Below are positions 49,651 through 58,976 of a stretch of 64,000 nucleotides of DNA, in pieces (position 1 is the first letter of the stretch; each line of letters starts with the position of its first letter). The stretch lies in the NCBI GenBank assembly GCA_029210625.1, contig JARGFU010000009.1, positions 168,118 to 232,117 on the forward strand. The letters are read 5' to 3'. The notes beneath the pieces were generated by a model that was not told the DNA's origin, ran no database searches, and saw only the letters and a list, made by a program, of their open reading frames with translations. The stretch is from Deltaproteobacteria bacterium. Lineage in GTDB: Bacteria > Myxococcota > Myxococcia > SLRQ01. The position numbers were made by a program, and so were the translations under genes.

Positions 49651-51834
49651 ATGTTGCGCCTCGGATTCAGCCTCCACCCGGACCTCGATCGCGATCTGGG
49701 GGCCCTCGCCGGCCTCCCCTCGGTCCTCCTCGCGGAAGAGACCGAGGTCCTCCACCTGGAGGTCGACGGAGTCGAGCTCCTGGCCGGACACGGGGAGGAG
49801 CGCCTCGAGCGGCTCCTGGAGGAGCTGCTGCGCCTGGGGGAGATCCTGGCCGGCGGCGCCGAGGCGGCGACCGCCCACTTCGGCCCCGAGCCCGTGGAGC
49901 TGGCGATCCAGCGCGGCGACGACGAGGCCTGGCTCTCCCTGCTGATCCCGGGGATGCCGCCTCGCCTCCTCCTTCACCACCACCCGGTCCCCCTGGCGGA
50001 TCTGCTCGGCCAGATCGCCGGGCTCGCCCGCTCGGTCGCCGGCCGGCTGGGCGGCGGCGAGCCCGCCCTCGATCGCCTCCGGCGGCGCCTCGTCACCCGG
50101 GCCGATCACCTCTGCCGCCCGCCTGCCCCCCGCCGCGCCCCCCGCGCCCGGCCCCCGGCGATGGAGCTCCCGGGCGCCGGCCGCTGGCGGCGCTCCCTGC
50201 CGGGCGGCGCCGAGCTCGCCCTGGAGGTCGATCCCGTCACGCCGCCGGGAGGTGCCCTGCCCTCGGTCGTGCTCGGGGAGCTCTCCCTGGGGGACTGGCG
50301 GCACCGGGGACCGCTCCTGCCCTTTCTCGAGGGGCTGCTCGAGGAGCTGAACGCGGCCCTGTCCACCCTCGACGACGAGAGCTTCCCCGCCCTCCCCCTC
50401 GGGGAGGCCACCCTCCACCCCGCCCCGCAGGGCAGGGCCTCCCTCCTGGCCGGGGCGACGCTCCCGATCGGCCCGGGGCGGATCATCGCCTTCTTCCTCG
50501 AGGTTTACGGGGACTACCTCGAGTCCTGCATGAAGGCGTCCCGGGCCGCGGGGGAGCGGCCTCCGGCGCGCCTCGCCGAGGCGGACGAGGCACGCCGCGC
50601 CCTCCTCTACCGCCTCGGCCTCGAGGAGGTGGCGGGCGGCCTGCCGCTCCCCGCCGCGCCCCCGGAGCCCCCGGCCCGCCCCGGCCAGGCGCCCTCCTTC
50701 GGCCCGGGTGACCTGCGCCACGTGGGCCTGCGCCGCCAGTGGGTGCGGGAGCACCCGCTCGAGGGCACGCGGGCGCTGCTGACGCACCACCGATGCCTGG
50801 TCCTCGCCGGAGAGGGAGGCCTGGCCCTGATCGACGCTCGCGCCGGCGACCTCTGCCGCTCACTCCCCGAGGGCCGCGGGGCCCTGCCGGTGCCGGGCCA
50901 CCCCGACCTCCTGATCCGGAGCGGGGAGGCCCTCGAGCGGCGGGGCGCCGGCGGCGCGCTGCGCTGGCGGAGGGAGGTCGGCCCCCTCGCGGCGGAGCCG
51001 GCCCTCGCCGGGGCCCGGCGGCTCCTCCTCCTCGAGGCCGGCCGCCACCTCCACTGCCTCGACGCCGGGAGCGGGGAGACCCTCTGGCGCAGCCTCTCGG
51101 CCACCGATCCCGCCGCCCGCCGCTGGCTGCGGCCCCTCGGCGCGGCCCTGCTCCTCCTCGACGAGTCGGGGGCCGTCGAGCTCTTCGATCCCCACGGGCA
51201 CGGTGAGGTGCGGGGCCGCCTGCCCCTGCGCCCGGATCGTTCCCCGCTGCCCCTCCCGGGGGGCGGCCTGCTGGTCCTCGGGCGGCGAGAGGGCGGCCCC
51301 GGAGCGCTCCTCCTGCGACCCGAGGGGCCGAGCGGGCCGGCCGCGCCCGGCCTCCCCCTGCCCCCCCTGCGCTCCCTCGAGGGCGCGCTCCCCCGGGGCG
51401 GGCGCCTCCTGCTCTGGGGCCGGGACGGGGAGGAGACCTCGTCCCTCTGGTCGCTCCGGCTGGACGGCGCCGAGGCCCGCCTGCTGCTGCGGGCCCCCGG
51501 GCCCCTGACGCTCGAGGCCTGGCGAGGGGGGTGGCTGGCGGTGGACGGCCGGGGCCACGCGCACGCCTCGGGCAGCCCCGGCGCGAGCCTGCCCCTCGAG
51601 CTCGGCGAGGGCCCGGTCGGGCTCCTGCGCTTCGGGGAGATCGTGATCGCCACCGCCGAGCACCTGGCGGTCGTCCATCGATCGGGATCGCGCCGCCTGG
51701 GTGCCCTGGAGCTGGGCCCGGCCGAGGGGCCCGTGATCCTGCGACGGGGGCCGGGGCGCTCCTTCAGCCTGGTCGACGGACACGGCTGCCTGCAGCGCTT
51801 CTCCGTCGCCGGCCACCTCTCGGTGGTCGTCTAG
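49651..51834 (+). CDS. Uncharacterised protein with C-terminal PQQ-like beta-propeller
   Basis: A 727-residue protein, one of few on the plus strand. The N-terminal ~350 residues (LRLGFSLHPDLDRDLGALAG at the start) are Leu/Arg/Gly-rich, with helix-strand repeats of no known family. From about 360 onward, strand quartets of about 40 residues repeat, e.g. CLVLAGEGGLALIDARAGDL, HLHCLDAGSGETLWRSL and LLLDESGAVELFDPHGHG. The pattern is a six- to eight-bladed PQQ-type propeller, a protein-binding platform. There is no signal peptide. It abuts the next gene tail to tail (TAG-CTA), so neither gene has a separate terminator. Confidence 0.72.
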   Translation: MLRLGFSLHPDLDRDLGALAGLPSVLLAEETEVLHLEVDGVELLAGHGEERLERLLEELLRLGEILAGGAEAATAHFGPEPVELAIQRGDDEAWLSLLIPGMPPRLLLHHHPVPLADLLGQIAGLARSVAGRLGGGEPALDRLRRRLVTRADHLCRPPAPRRAPRARPPAMELPGAGRWRRSLPGGAELALEVDPVTPPGGALPSVVLGELSLGDWRHRGPLLPFLEGLLEELNAALSTLDDESFPALPLGEATLHPAPQGRASLLAGATLPIGPGRIIAFFLEVYGDYLESCMKASRAAGERPPARLAEADEARRALLYRLGLEEVAGGLPLPAAPPEPPARPGQAPSFGPGDLRHVGLRRQWVREHPLEGTRALLTHHRCLVLAGEGGLALIDARAGDLCRSLPEGRGALPVPGHPDLLIRSGEALERRGAGGALRWRREVGPLAAEPALAGARRLLLLEAGRHLHCLDAGSGETLWRSLSATDPAARRWLRPLGAALLLLDESGAVELFDPHGHGEVRGRLPLRPDRSPLPLPGGGLLVLGRREGGPGALLLRPEGPSGPAAPGLPLPPLRSLEGALPRGGRLLLWGRDGEETSSLWSLRLDGAEARLLLRAPGPLTLEAWRGGWLAVDGRGHAHASGSPGASLPLELGEGPVGLLRFGEIVIATAEHLAVVHRSGSRRLGALELGPAEGPVILRRGPGRSFSLVDGHGCLQRFSVAGHLSVVV

Positions 51835-52572
51835 CTAGATCCCCAGGAAGAGTCGCTTGCCGAAGTTCAGGGCGAGCTCGGCGTCGAAGATCTTCCGGGC
51901 GGCGGCCTCGATGTCGTACTCGACCCGGACGTACTCGAAGGTCCGGGCGTTGGTGTCGAAGACGCCGCAGCAGGCCCGGTTGTCGTAGTCCCGGGGCTGC
52001 CCCACCGAGCCCACCGTGATGATGTAGTTGTAGCCCTTGCGCACGCCGAAGCGCTGGGCCACCACGTCGTGGGCGTCATCCGTCCCCAGGGCGAAGGACT
52101 TGCAGAGGTGGGAGTGGCCGATGAAGTTCACGTCCGAGAGCTGACCACGCAGGGGCAAGAGCTCCCGGGCCTGCTCCAGGGCGAAGACGTAGGCGTACTC
52201 CTCGGGAGAGATCGGGCTGCCGTGGGTGTAGCAGAGGCCCAGCTCCTCGTCCCGGATCTGGTAGGGCAAGGAGGTCAGCCAGTTGAGGTTGTCCTCGGAG
52301 AGGTGGTTGCGGCACCAGTCGAGGGCGTGGCGGGCGGCGTCGTAGTAGTAGGAGTAGTCCATCCTCCCGGCCACCGCGGCGTCGTGGTTGCCCAGGACGC
52401 AGACCTCCGCGACCTCCCGCACCCGGCTGCAGCACTCGTCCGGCTGCGCCCCGTAGCCCACCACGTCGCCCAGGCAGATGTAGCGGTCGATCTCGAGGCC
52501 CGAATACGCCTCGAGGACCGCCTCGAGGGCGTCCAGGTTGCCGTGTACGTCGGAGAAGATGCCGATCCGCAT
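51835..52572 (-). CDS. YfcE/ApaH-like metallophosphoesterase
   Basis: A 245-residue calcineurin-fold phosphoesterase starting MRIGIFSDVHGN. Metal-binding motifs are FSDVHGN (about 6-12), GDVVGYG (about 35-41), GNHD (about 61) and GHSHLC (about 150). The layout is that of small cytoplasmic phosphodiesterases related to YfcE and to diadenosine tetraphosphatases. The natural substrate is not evident. The start at 52572 is chosen for homology; the frame continues upstream without it. Its stop directly abuts the stop of the plus-strand propeller gene. Confidence 0.88.
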   Translation of the reverse strand: MRIGIFSDVHGNLDALEAVLEAYSGLEIDRYICLGDVVGYGAQPDECCSRVREVAEVCVLGNHDAAVAGRMDYSYYYDAARHALDWCRNHLSEDNLNWLTSLPYQIRDEELGLCYTHGSPISPEEYAYVFALEQARELLPLRGQLSDVNFIGHSHLCKSFALGTDDAHDVVAQRFGVRKGYNYIITVGSVGQPRDYDNRACCGVFDTNARTFEYVRVEYDIEAAARKIFDAELALNFGKRLFLGI

Positions 52573-52668
52573 AGCTGCTCGAAAGCCCGCCTCCGGGGCC
52601 CTACCCCCCGCTCCGAGTGTGGGCCAAGGCCGGGAGACATGCAACGACTCCGGCGGCCGCCGCGAAGA

Positions 52669-53031
52669 TCAGCTGGCCAGCCTCCGGGTCACGTAGGCGT
52701 CGATCGACTTCCAGAGCGCCGGCGCGAGCGGGTGGAAGGAGAGCCCCATCCCCGCCGGGAGCCCCCCCTGGTGCCCGATCGCGCGACTCCAGACCACCGT
52801 GGCCTTCGCCTCGAGATCGACGCCGCCCTCCTCGAGGGTCCAGCGGATGCTCAGCACCGTCCCATCGGGGATCGGCGTGGCCGTGCGGATGAACACTCCC
52901 CCGAGGGAGATGTTCTCCATCCGGGCGAAGAGCGTGATCTTGCTGGTCTCGATCCAGCAGCGCTCCCCGATCTCGGCTCTCGGGTGGGCGCGTTGGGCAG
53001 TGGTGTCGTGCATGTGGATGGGGGGGTTCAC
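52669..53031 (-). CDS. PilZ-domain protein
   Basis: A 120-residue protein whose whole length is a PilZ domain. The usual RxxxR arm is replaced by RAHPRAEIGERCWIE, and the second motif is ARMENISLGGVFIRT (NxSxGG). It may bind c-di-GMP. The start is a GTG at 53031 or an ATG at 53013; neither has a convincing ribosome binding site. The residues before RAHPR are unlikely to be part of the fold. It is the second PilZ gene in the window, with 97-base gaps on both sides that suggest its own promoter. Confidence 0.85.
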   Translation of the reverse strand: MNPPIHMHDTTAQRAHPRAEIGERCWIETSKITLFARMENISLGGVFIRTATPIPDGTVLSIRWTLEEGGVDLEAKATVVWSRAIGHQGGLPAGMGLSFHPLAPALWKSIDAYVTRRLAS

Positions 53032-53129
53032 CCATTCTACGAAACCGGGAGCGATTCCACCAGGAATCCCTCACCCTGGCCCCCCCGGCCGTCTGCGTCT
53101 CGACGCTCCGCATCCCGGTCCCGGTCCGT

Positions 53130-54047
53130 CTAGTGAGGGAGGGGCTCGAAGCGGGTGAGCTCGACGAAGCCCTCGAGCCGCTCCTGGAGCTCCTCCCGGG
53201 AGGCCTCCCAGAGCCGGTCGAGGCCGAAGCCCTGCACCGCGAAGGAGGCCAGTGCGCTGCCCGCGACCATGGCCTGACGCAGGGTCTCGGCGTCGACCTT
53301 CCCCTTCCCGGCCAGGTAGCCGGTCAGGCCGCCGGCGAAGCTGTCGCCGGCGCCGGTGGGATCCACGACGTCGGTCAGCGGCATGGCCGGGACGAAGAAG
53401 GGCTTGGCGTCGCCGACGAAGAGCATGGCGCCGAACTCGCCCCGCTTGATGATGACGATCTGGGGGCCCAGCTTCTGGATGGCCGCCGCCGCCTTCACGA
53501 TGTTCTTCTCGCCCGAGAGCATCCGCGCCTCGGTGTCGTTGACCAGGAGCAGGTCCACCCGGGCGATCGTCTTCAGGAGCGCCTCGCGCTTGCCCTCGAT
53601 CCAGAAGTTCATGGTGTCCAGGGCGATGAGCTCGGGGTCCTCGAGCTGGTCGATGATCTTCCCCTGGATGTCGGGATCGTTGTTGGCGAGGAAGACGAAG
53701 CGGCTGTCCCGGAAGCTCTCGGGCAGGACCGGATCGAAGGTCGCCAGGACGCCCAGCTTGGTGTCGATCGTCTTCGCGTCGCCGAAGTCCTCGCCGTACT
53801 CGCCGGTCCAGCGGAAGGACTCACCCTCGGTGCGCTCGACGCCGCTGCAGTCGATCCCGCGCTTGCCCAGCTCCGCGAGGGGCTCCTCGGGGAAGTCGGC
53901 GCCGATCACCGAGACGACCCGCACCGGGTGGAAGAAGGCGGCGGTGGTCGAGCTGAAGGTGGCCGCGCCGCCGATCACCTCCGGGCGGTGACCGGCCGGA
54001 GACTTGAGGTTGTCGATGGCCATCGAGCCCACGACGAGTAGGGACAT
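53130..54047 (-). CDS. PfkB-family sugar or nucleoside kinase
   Basis: A 305-residue kinase of the ribokinase (PfkB) family. The N-terminal segment is SMAIDNLKSPAGHRPEVIGGAATF, shown in part by VIGGAATF. The C-terminal signature is DVVDPTGAGDSFAGGL, with catalytic Asp and the anion hole at DPTGAGDS. The closest subgroup is not certain; adenosine kinase or sugar kinase are both possible. The gene follows mtnP by 25 bases, which suggests a purine or methylthio-sugar salvage role. No mtnK or mtnA is seen. Confidence 0.88.
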   Translation of the reverse strand: MSLLVVGSMAIDNLKSPAGHRPEVIGGAATFSSTTAAFFHPVRVVSVIGADFPEEPLAELGKRGIDCSGVERTEGESFRWTGEYGEDFGDAKTIDTKLGVLATFDPVLPESFRDSRFVFLANNDPDIQGKIIDQLEDPELIALDTMNFWIEGKREALLKTIARVDLLLVNDTEARMLSGEKNIVKAAAAIQKLGPQIVIIKRGEFGAMLFVGDAKPFFVPAMPLTDVVDPTGAGDSFAGGLTGYLAGKGKVDAETLRQAMVAGSALASFAVQGFGLDRLWEASREELQERLEGFVELTRFEPLPH

Positions 54048-54072
54048 GTTGCTGCTCCGGTGGCTGGAGGGG

Positions 54073-54948
54073 TCAGGAGAGGTGGCGATCGACCAGGAGG
54101 GCCAGCCGCTCGCGCGCCTCGGCCGGGATGTGATCCGGCGAGGTCATGATGGCGTGCTGGAGGGCGTTCGGGCAGGCGCAGGGCCGCTCGGTGGAGAGGC
54201 GCTCGGCGACCCCCCGGATGACGGCCTGGGCCCGCTGCACGTTCTGCCGCAGGGTCTCGAGCACCGAGGCGACGCTGACATCGTCGTGACCGTCGTGCCA
54301 GCAGTCGTAGTCGGTGGCCAGGGCGAGGGTCGCGTAGCAGAGCTCCGCCTCCCGGGCGAGCTTCGCCTCGGGGAGGTTGGTCATCCCGATCACCGAGACG
54401 CCCCAGCTGCGGTAGATGTTGGACTCGGCGCGGGTGGAGAAGGCCGGCCCCTCCATGCAGATGTAGGTGCCGCCCTCGTGCACCGCCCCGCCCTCCTCGG
54501 GCTGGGTGGCCTTCGCCGCCGCGGTGATGAGGCCGCCCAGGCGGTTGCAGATGGGGTCGCCGAAGGCCACGTGCGCCACGATCCCGTCGCCGAAGAAGGT
54601 GGGCACCCGCTGCCGGGTCCAGTCGAAGAGCTGATCCACGATGACGACGTCACCGGGGTGGATCTCCTCCTTCATCGAGCCCACGGCCGAGACCGAGAGG
54701 ATCTGCTCGACCCCCAGCTTCTTCAGGCCCCAGATGTTCGCCCGGTTGTTGATCTCCGAGGGCATCAGGCGATGCCCCACCCCGTGGCGGGGGAGGAAGA
54801 CCAGGGTGGTCTCCCCGAGCCGGCCCCGGACGTAGGCGTCGGAGGGCTCACCGAAGGGGGTCGAGAGCTCGATGCGCTCGACGTCCTTCAGGTCGGGGAG
54901 ATCGTAGAGGCCGCTGCCTCCGAGGATTCCGAGGGTGGGTCCAGACAT
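54073..54948 (-). CDS. mtnP: S-methyl-5'-thioadenosine phosphorylase
   Basis: Phosphorolyses methylthioadenosine from polyamine and other AdoMet-using pathways to adenine and 5-methylthioribose 1-phosphate. It has 291 residues with GGSGLYDLPDL, FLPRHGVGHRLMPSEINNRAN (key part HGVGHRLMPSEINNRAN) and EGPAFSTRAES. The purine/MTA phosphorylase family signature matches MtnP more than PNP. The gene lies between rlmN (52 bases) and the PfkB kinase gene (25 bases). No downstream salvage genes are visible. Confidence 0.94.
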   Translation of the reverse strand: MSGPTLGILGGSGLYDLPDLKDVERIELSTPFGEPSDAYVRGRLGETTLVFLPRHGVGHRLMPSEINNRANIWGLKKLGVEQILSVSAVGSMKEEIHPGDVVIVDQLFDWTRQRVPTFFGDGIVAHVAFGDPICNRLGGLITAAAKATQPEEGGAVHEGGTYICMEGPAFSTRAESNIYRSWGVSVIGMTNLPEAKLAREAELCYATLALATDYDCWHDGHDDVSVASVLETLRQNVQRAQAVIRGVAERLSTERPCACPNALQHAIMTSPDHIPAEARERLALLVDRHLS

Positions 54949-55000
54949 AGGGGGCGCTTCCTACCGCACCGCGGGCGCCTTGCGCAATGCCGGTACCCTG

Positions 55001-56131
55001 CTAGCCACGCGCGGCGAGCTGTCCGCAGGCCGCGTCGATGTCCCGGCCGCGGGAGCGGCGGATCACCGCCGTGAGGCCCCTGCGCTCCAGACGGGCCCGG
55101 AAGGCCTCGATCCGGTCGTCGCCGGGGCGCCGGAACATGAAGGGCCCCGAGTGCCCGTCGTCCCCGACGCCGGGCTCCACCTCGTTGAAGGCGATCAGGT
55201 TCACCTTCGCCGGCAGATCGGCGAGGAGATCGGCCAGGCGATCGGCGTCCTCGAGCTCGTCGGTGACGCCGGCCAGCAGCACGTACTCGATCGTGACCCG
55301 CCTCCCCCGCCGCGTGGGCAGGTTCCGGCAGGTTCGGATCACCTCGGCCAGGGGCCAGCGGCGGTTCAGCGGCATCAGGTGATCGCGGACCTCGTCGGTG
55401 GTGCCGGTGAGGGAGAGGGCCACCTTCACCTCGGTCTCCCGCCCCAGCCGCTCCAGCTGCGGCACCAGGCCCGCCGTGCTGACCGTCACGTGCCGGTGGG
55501 AGAAGTCGGGGCCCATCGGGTCCAGGAGGACGTCCAGCGCCGACTTGAGGGCCTCGTAGTTGTGGAGGGGCTCCCCCATCCCCATGAAGACCAGGTTGGT
55601 CAGGGGTCGGGGTCCCTTCAGGCCCTCCTCCACCAGCAGGTCGTTCACGGCGTGGACCTGGGCCACGATCTCGCTGGCGGAGAGCTGCCGCACCAGCCCG
55701 AGGGTGGCCGTCATGCAGAAGGCGCAGCCCATGGCGCAGCCCACCTGGGAGGAGACGCAGAGGGTCTTGCGGGTGGGCGGCACCTCGCCGGCGGCCCCCG
55801 CCGCGCGCTCCTCCCGATCCCACTCGGGGATGTAGACCGACTCGATGAGGTGCCCGTCGTGGGTGCGGAAGGCGAACTTCATCGTCCCGTCGCTGGAGCA
55901 GTGGGTCCGGTCGAGGGTGAGGGGCCGCGGCGGGTCCAGCTCCTCGAGGCGCTCCCGCAGGTCGGCCGGCAGGTTGGTCATGGCGCCGAATTCGGGCTGG
56001 CGCCGGAAGTGGAGCCACTGGAAGAGCTGGTCTCCGCGGTAGCGGGGCATCCCCAGGCGCTCGACCAGGAAGTCGGTCAGGGCCTGGCGTCCGAGGCCCC
56101 GCAGGTCCAGGGTTCCGGTCTGTTCGCTCAT
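55001..56131 (-). CDS. rlmN: 23S rRNA/tRNA (adenine-C2)-methyltransferase RlmN
   Basis: Radical-SAM methylase for A2503 of 23S rRNA and A37 of some tRNAs. It has 376 residues, typical. The iron-sulfur motif is CAMGCAFC (CxxxCxxC). GEPLHNYEALKSAL and HVTVSTAGL, both family segments, follow, and the methyl-accepting Cys lies in RGRDIDAACGQL near the end. The start at 56131 overlaps the CNNM-gene TGA as ATGA; the longer upstream frame lacks homology. It is between CNNM and mtnP in what looks like one operon. Confidence 0.96.
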   Translation of the reverse strand: MSEQTGTLDLRGLGRQALTDFLVERLGMPRYRGDQLFQWLHFRRQPEFGAMTNLPADLRERLEELDPPRPLTLDRTHCSSDGTMKFAFRTHDGHLIESVYIPEWDREERAAGAAGEVPPTRKTLCVSSQVGCAMGCAFCMTATLGLVRQLSASEIVAQVHAVNDLLVEEGLKGPRPLTNLVFMGMGEPLHNYEALKSALDVLLDPMGPDFSHRHVTVSTAGLVPQLERLGRETEVKVALSLTGTTDEVRDHLMPLNRRWPLAEVIRTCRNLPTRRGRRVTIEYVLLAGVTDELEDADRLADLLADLPAKVNLIAFNEVEPGVGDDGHSGPFMFRRPGDDRIEAFRARLERRGLTAVIRRSRGRDIDAACGQLAARG

Positions 56132-57531
56132 CGGGAGCTCTCCCTGCCGTCCTTGCGCGCCACCGCGGCGGCGTAGCTGCCGGTCACGCCCTCCGGCCGC
56201 ACCAGGCGGGCCTGGGGCGAGGCGTCGACCCACTCCCCCACCCGGAAGACCTCCACCCGCCCGACCCGCCGCTCGTCGGCGGAGCGGACCACGAAGGCGT
56301 AGCCCCGGAAGCGCACCATCGTGCCGACGTCGGGCACCCGCCCGGCGGTGGCCGTGATGAAGCCGCCGACGGACTCGTAGTCCCCCTCCTCGGGGAACTC
56401 CACCTCGAGGCGCTCCTCGAGGTCCCGCAGGTGGGTGCTGGCCTCCACCAGCAGGTGGCCGTCGGCCAGGCGCCGGATGCCGACCCCCAGCTCGTCGGTC
56501 TCGTCGTGGATCTCCCCGACGATCTCCTCGACCACGTCCTCGAGGGTCACCACGCCGCTGGTGCCGCCGAACTCGTCGACCACGATGGCCATGTGGGTGT
56601 GGCGCTTCTGCATCTCCTTCATGAGCCGGGAGACCTTCATCACCTCCGGCACGAAGAAGGGGGGCTTGAGCAGCGAACGCAGGTCGAATTGCTCGTCCTC
56701 CCGCAGGGCGCCGAGGAGCTCCTTGGCGAAGAGGACCCCCACCACCGAGTCGACGTTGCCCTGGTAGACGGGGATCCGGCTCTTCTCGGAGCGCTGCACC
56801 ACCTCGAGGATGTTCGCGCGGCTCTCCTCCACGTCCAGGGCGATCATCTGGGTGCGGGGCACCATGATCTCCTTGGCCAGGAGGTCGGTGAACTCCAGCA
56901 CGCTGGAGAGCAGCTCTCGCTTCACGCCCTTGATGGCGCCGGTCTCGGAGCCCAGCCCGATCAGGAAGTCGATCTCCTCGCCGGTGACCGGCGGGGGCTT
57001 CTCGCTGCCGTGCGCGCTGCGCGAGACCGCGAGCGAGATGGTGTCGAGGAGCCAGATCGCCGGGAAGAGCCCGTAGTAGAAGGGGCGCAGCATCCGGATG
57101 CAGGGCACCGCCCAGCGCTCGGCCTGCTCCCGGGCCAGGGTCTTCGGGGTGATCTCGCCGAAGACGAGCACCACGAAGGTCATCACGCCGGTGACGATGG
57201 CCAGGGCCGCCGAGCCGAAGAGGCCCAGGGCGATCTCGGTGGTCAGGGCCGTGGCCCCGATGTTCACCAGGTTGTTGCCCAGGAGCAGCGCCGTCAGCAC
57301 CCGCCGGGGCTGCTCGATCCAGAGATCGAGCGCCCGCGCGCTGTCGCCGAGGCGATCCCGCAGCGCCCGCGCCCGCGCCTCACCGAGGCTCGAGAGGGCG
57401 GTCTCCGTCCCCGCGAAGAAGAACGAGCCCACCAGCAAGAGGATGAGCACCGCCAGGTCGAGGAAGGACCAGGGTTCCGGAGGGGGTTCCAAGACTCGAA
57501 GATCGTAGCAGTCGGCTCCCCGGGCCCGCAA
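56128..57531 (-). CDS. CNNM/CorC-family hemolysin-like transporter protein
   Basis: A 467-residue membrane protein. The N-terminal CNNM (DUF21) domain has three or four helices (about 22-140, LDLAVLILLLVGSFFFAG at the start), with GNNLVNIGATAL in the middle. Two CBS domains (about 205-325, MVPRTQMIAL to TLEDVVEEIVGEI) and a CorC/HlyC C-terminal domain follow. The family is linked to Mg2+/Co2+ homeostasis. The start is uncertain: TTG at 57531, or another TTG at 57492 closer to the first helix; no ATG fits. It ends in an ATGA overlap with rlmN and is 33 bases after ndk. Confidence 0.88.
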   Translation of the reverse strand: MRARGADCYDLRVLEPPPEPWSFLDLAVLILLLVGSFFFAGTETALSSLGEARARALRDRLGDSARALDLWIEQPRRVLTALLLGNNLVNIGATALTTEIALGLFGSAALAIVTGVMTFVVLVFGEITPKTLAREQAERWAVPCIRMLRPFYYGLFPAIWLLDTISLAVSRSAHGSEKPPPVTGEEIDFLIGLGSETGAIKGVKRELLSSVLEFTDLLAKEIMVPRTQMIALDVEESRANILEVVQRSEKSRIPVYQGNVDSVVGVLFAKELLGALREDEQFDLRSLLKPPFFVPEVMKVSRLMKEMQKRHTHMAIVVDEFGGTSGVVTLEDVVEEIVGEIHDETDELGVGIRRLADGHLLVEASTHLRDLEERLEVEFPEEGDYESVGGFITATAGRVPDVGTMVRFRGYAFVVRSADERRVGRVEVFRVGEWVDASPQARLVRPEGVTGSYAAAVARKDGRESSR

Positions 57532-57564
57532 TCGTGCAGGCCACGGGGCGCCGGGGGAGGCCCG

Positions 57565-57990
57565 CTAGCCCTGGTGGACTTCCAGGCCGCGGAAGAACCA
57601 GCCGGTCTCGAAGGCGGCGGTCTCGACGGCGTCGGAGCCGTGGACCGTGTTCTCCTCGATGTTGCTGGCGTAGAGCTTCCGGAGGGTGCCCTCGTCGGCG
57701 TTCTCGGGGTTGGTCGCGCCCATGATGCCGCGCCAGCGGGCGATGGCGTCCTCGCCCTCGAGGATCATCAGCACCACCGGACCCCGGGTCATGAAGGTGA
57801 CCAGGTCGGCGAAGAAGGGGCGCTCCTTGTGGACGGCGTAGAAGCCCTCGGCCTCCCGCTTGGAGAGGTGCTGCATGCGCATCGCGACGGGGGTGAGCCC
57901 CTCCTCGAGGATGCGGTCGATGATCTTGCCGACGACCTTCTTCTCGACGCCGTCGGGCTTGATGATGGCGAGGGTGCGCTCGGTGGCCAT
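57565..57990 (-). CDS. ndk: Nucleoside diphosphate kinase
   Basis: Transfers gamma-phosphate from ATP to NDPs through a phospho-His. It has 141 residues starting [14 protein letters not shown]; the longer upstream frame is excluded because it has no homology. The active site is NTVHGSDA, with the His phosphorylated. The rest ([19 protein letters not shown] without its first residue) follows the fold. It stands between a sucD terminator and the CNNM gene. GGAG lies 8 bases before ATG. Confidence 0.96.
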   Translation of the reverse strand: MATERTLAIIKPDGVEKKVVGKIIDRILEEGLTPVAMRMQHLSKREAEGFYAVHKERPFFADLVTFMTRGPVVLMILEGEDAIARWRGIMGATNPENADEGTLRKLYASNIEENTVHGSDAVETAAFETGWFFRGLEVHQG

Positions 57991-58017
57991 GGGTGACTCC
58001 TTGGTGAAATCGGGTCG

Positions 58018-58061
58018 AAAAAGGAAAAGGGCGACGCCCCATAGCACATGGAGCGCCGCCC
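58018..58061 (-). terminator. Terminator after sucD
   Basis: A stem of GGGCG/CGCCC with an inner CCAT/ATGG stem (58029-58061) is followed on the minus strand by CC-TTTT-CC-TTTTT. This is a good intrinsic terminator, 30 bases past the sucD stop. Confidence 0.65.
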
Positions 58062-58090
58062 GTGAAAAGGGATCGGATCCCCTCGATCGG

Positions 58091-58972
58091 CTAGGCCGCC
58101 TCGAGGGCCGCCTTCATGGTGGTGCCGAGCTCGGAGGGGGACTCGGCCACGGCCACCCCGGCCTCCTTGAGGGCCGCGATCTTCTCGGCCGCGGTGCCCT
58201 TGCCGCCCGCGATGATCGCGCCGGCGTGGCCCATCCGCTTGCCCGGAGGGGCCGTCCGGCCCGCGATGAAGCCGGCGACCGGCTTCTTCATGTTCTCGCG
58301 GATCCAGGCGGCGGCCTTCTCCTCGTCGTTGCCGCCGATCTCGCCGATCATGATCACGCCCTCGGTCTCGGGGTCCTCGTTGAAGAGCTCGAGGACCTCG
58401 ACGAAGCCGAGGCCGTGGATGGGGTCACCGCCCATGCCGATGGCGGTCGTCTGGCCCATCCCGATGGCGCCGAGCTGACCCACGGCTTCGTAGGTCAGGG
58501 TGCCCGAGCGGGAGATCACGCCGATCTTGCCGGGGGTGTGCACGTGGCCCGGCATGATGCCGATCTTGCACTGCCCCGGGGTGATGATGCCCGGGCAGTT
58601 GGGGCCGAGCAGGCGGGTCTTGCTCTGCTTCTCGAGGAAGGCCCGCACCGGGACCATGTCCTGGATCGGGATGCCCTCGGTGATGCAAACCGCCAGGGGC
58701 AGCTCGGCGTAGGCGGCCTCGAGGATCGCGTCGGCCGCGAAGGGCGGCGGCACGAAGATGACGGAGGCGTTGGCGCCGGTCTCCTTCGCCGCCTGCTCGA
58801 CGGTGTCGAAGATCGGGACCTTGCCCTCGAACTTGGTGCCGCCCTTCCCCGGGACGACGCCGGCCACCACGTTGGTGCCGTACTCCATCATCTGGCCGGT
58901 GTGGAAGGCGCCGGCGCCGCCGGTGATGCCCTGAACGATGAGCTTGGTGTCCTTGTTGACGAGAATGGCCAT
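58091..58972 (-). CDS. sucD: Succinyl-CoA synthetase alpha subunit
   Basis: Alpha chain of the TCA enzyme that converts succinyl-CoA to succinate with NTP formation. It has 293 residues. The CoA-binding fold begins [19 protein letters not shown], with [20 protein letters not shown] in the middle. The phosphorylated His is in [14 protein letters not shown] (about 245). It follows sucC by 4 bases, and a U-rich terminator lies downstream. Confidence 0.97.
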   Translation of the reverse strand: MAILVNKDTKLIVQGITGGAGAFHTGQMMEYGTNVVAGVVPGKGGTKFEGKVPIFDTVEQAAKETGANASVIFVPPPFAADAILEAAYAELPLAVCITEGIPIQDMVPVRAFLEKQSKTRLLGPNCPGIITPGQCKIGIMPGHVHTPGKIGVISRSGTLTYEAVGQLGAIGMGQTTAIGMGGDPIHGLGFVEVLELFNEDPETEGVIMIGEIGGNDEEKAAAWIRENMKKPVAGFIAGRTAPPGKRMGHAGAIIAGGKGTAAEKIAALKEAGVAVAESPSELGTTMKAALEAA

Positions 58973-58976
58973 CGCT

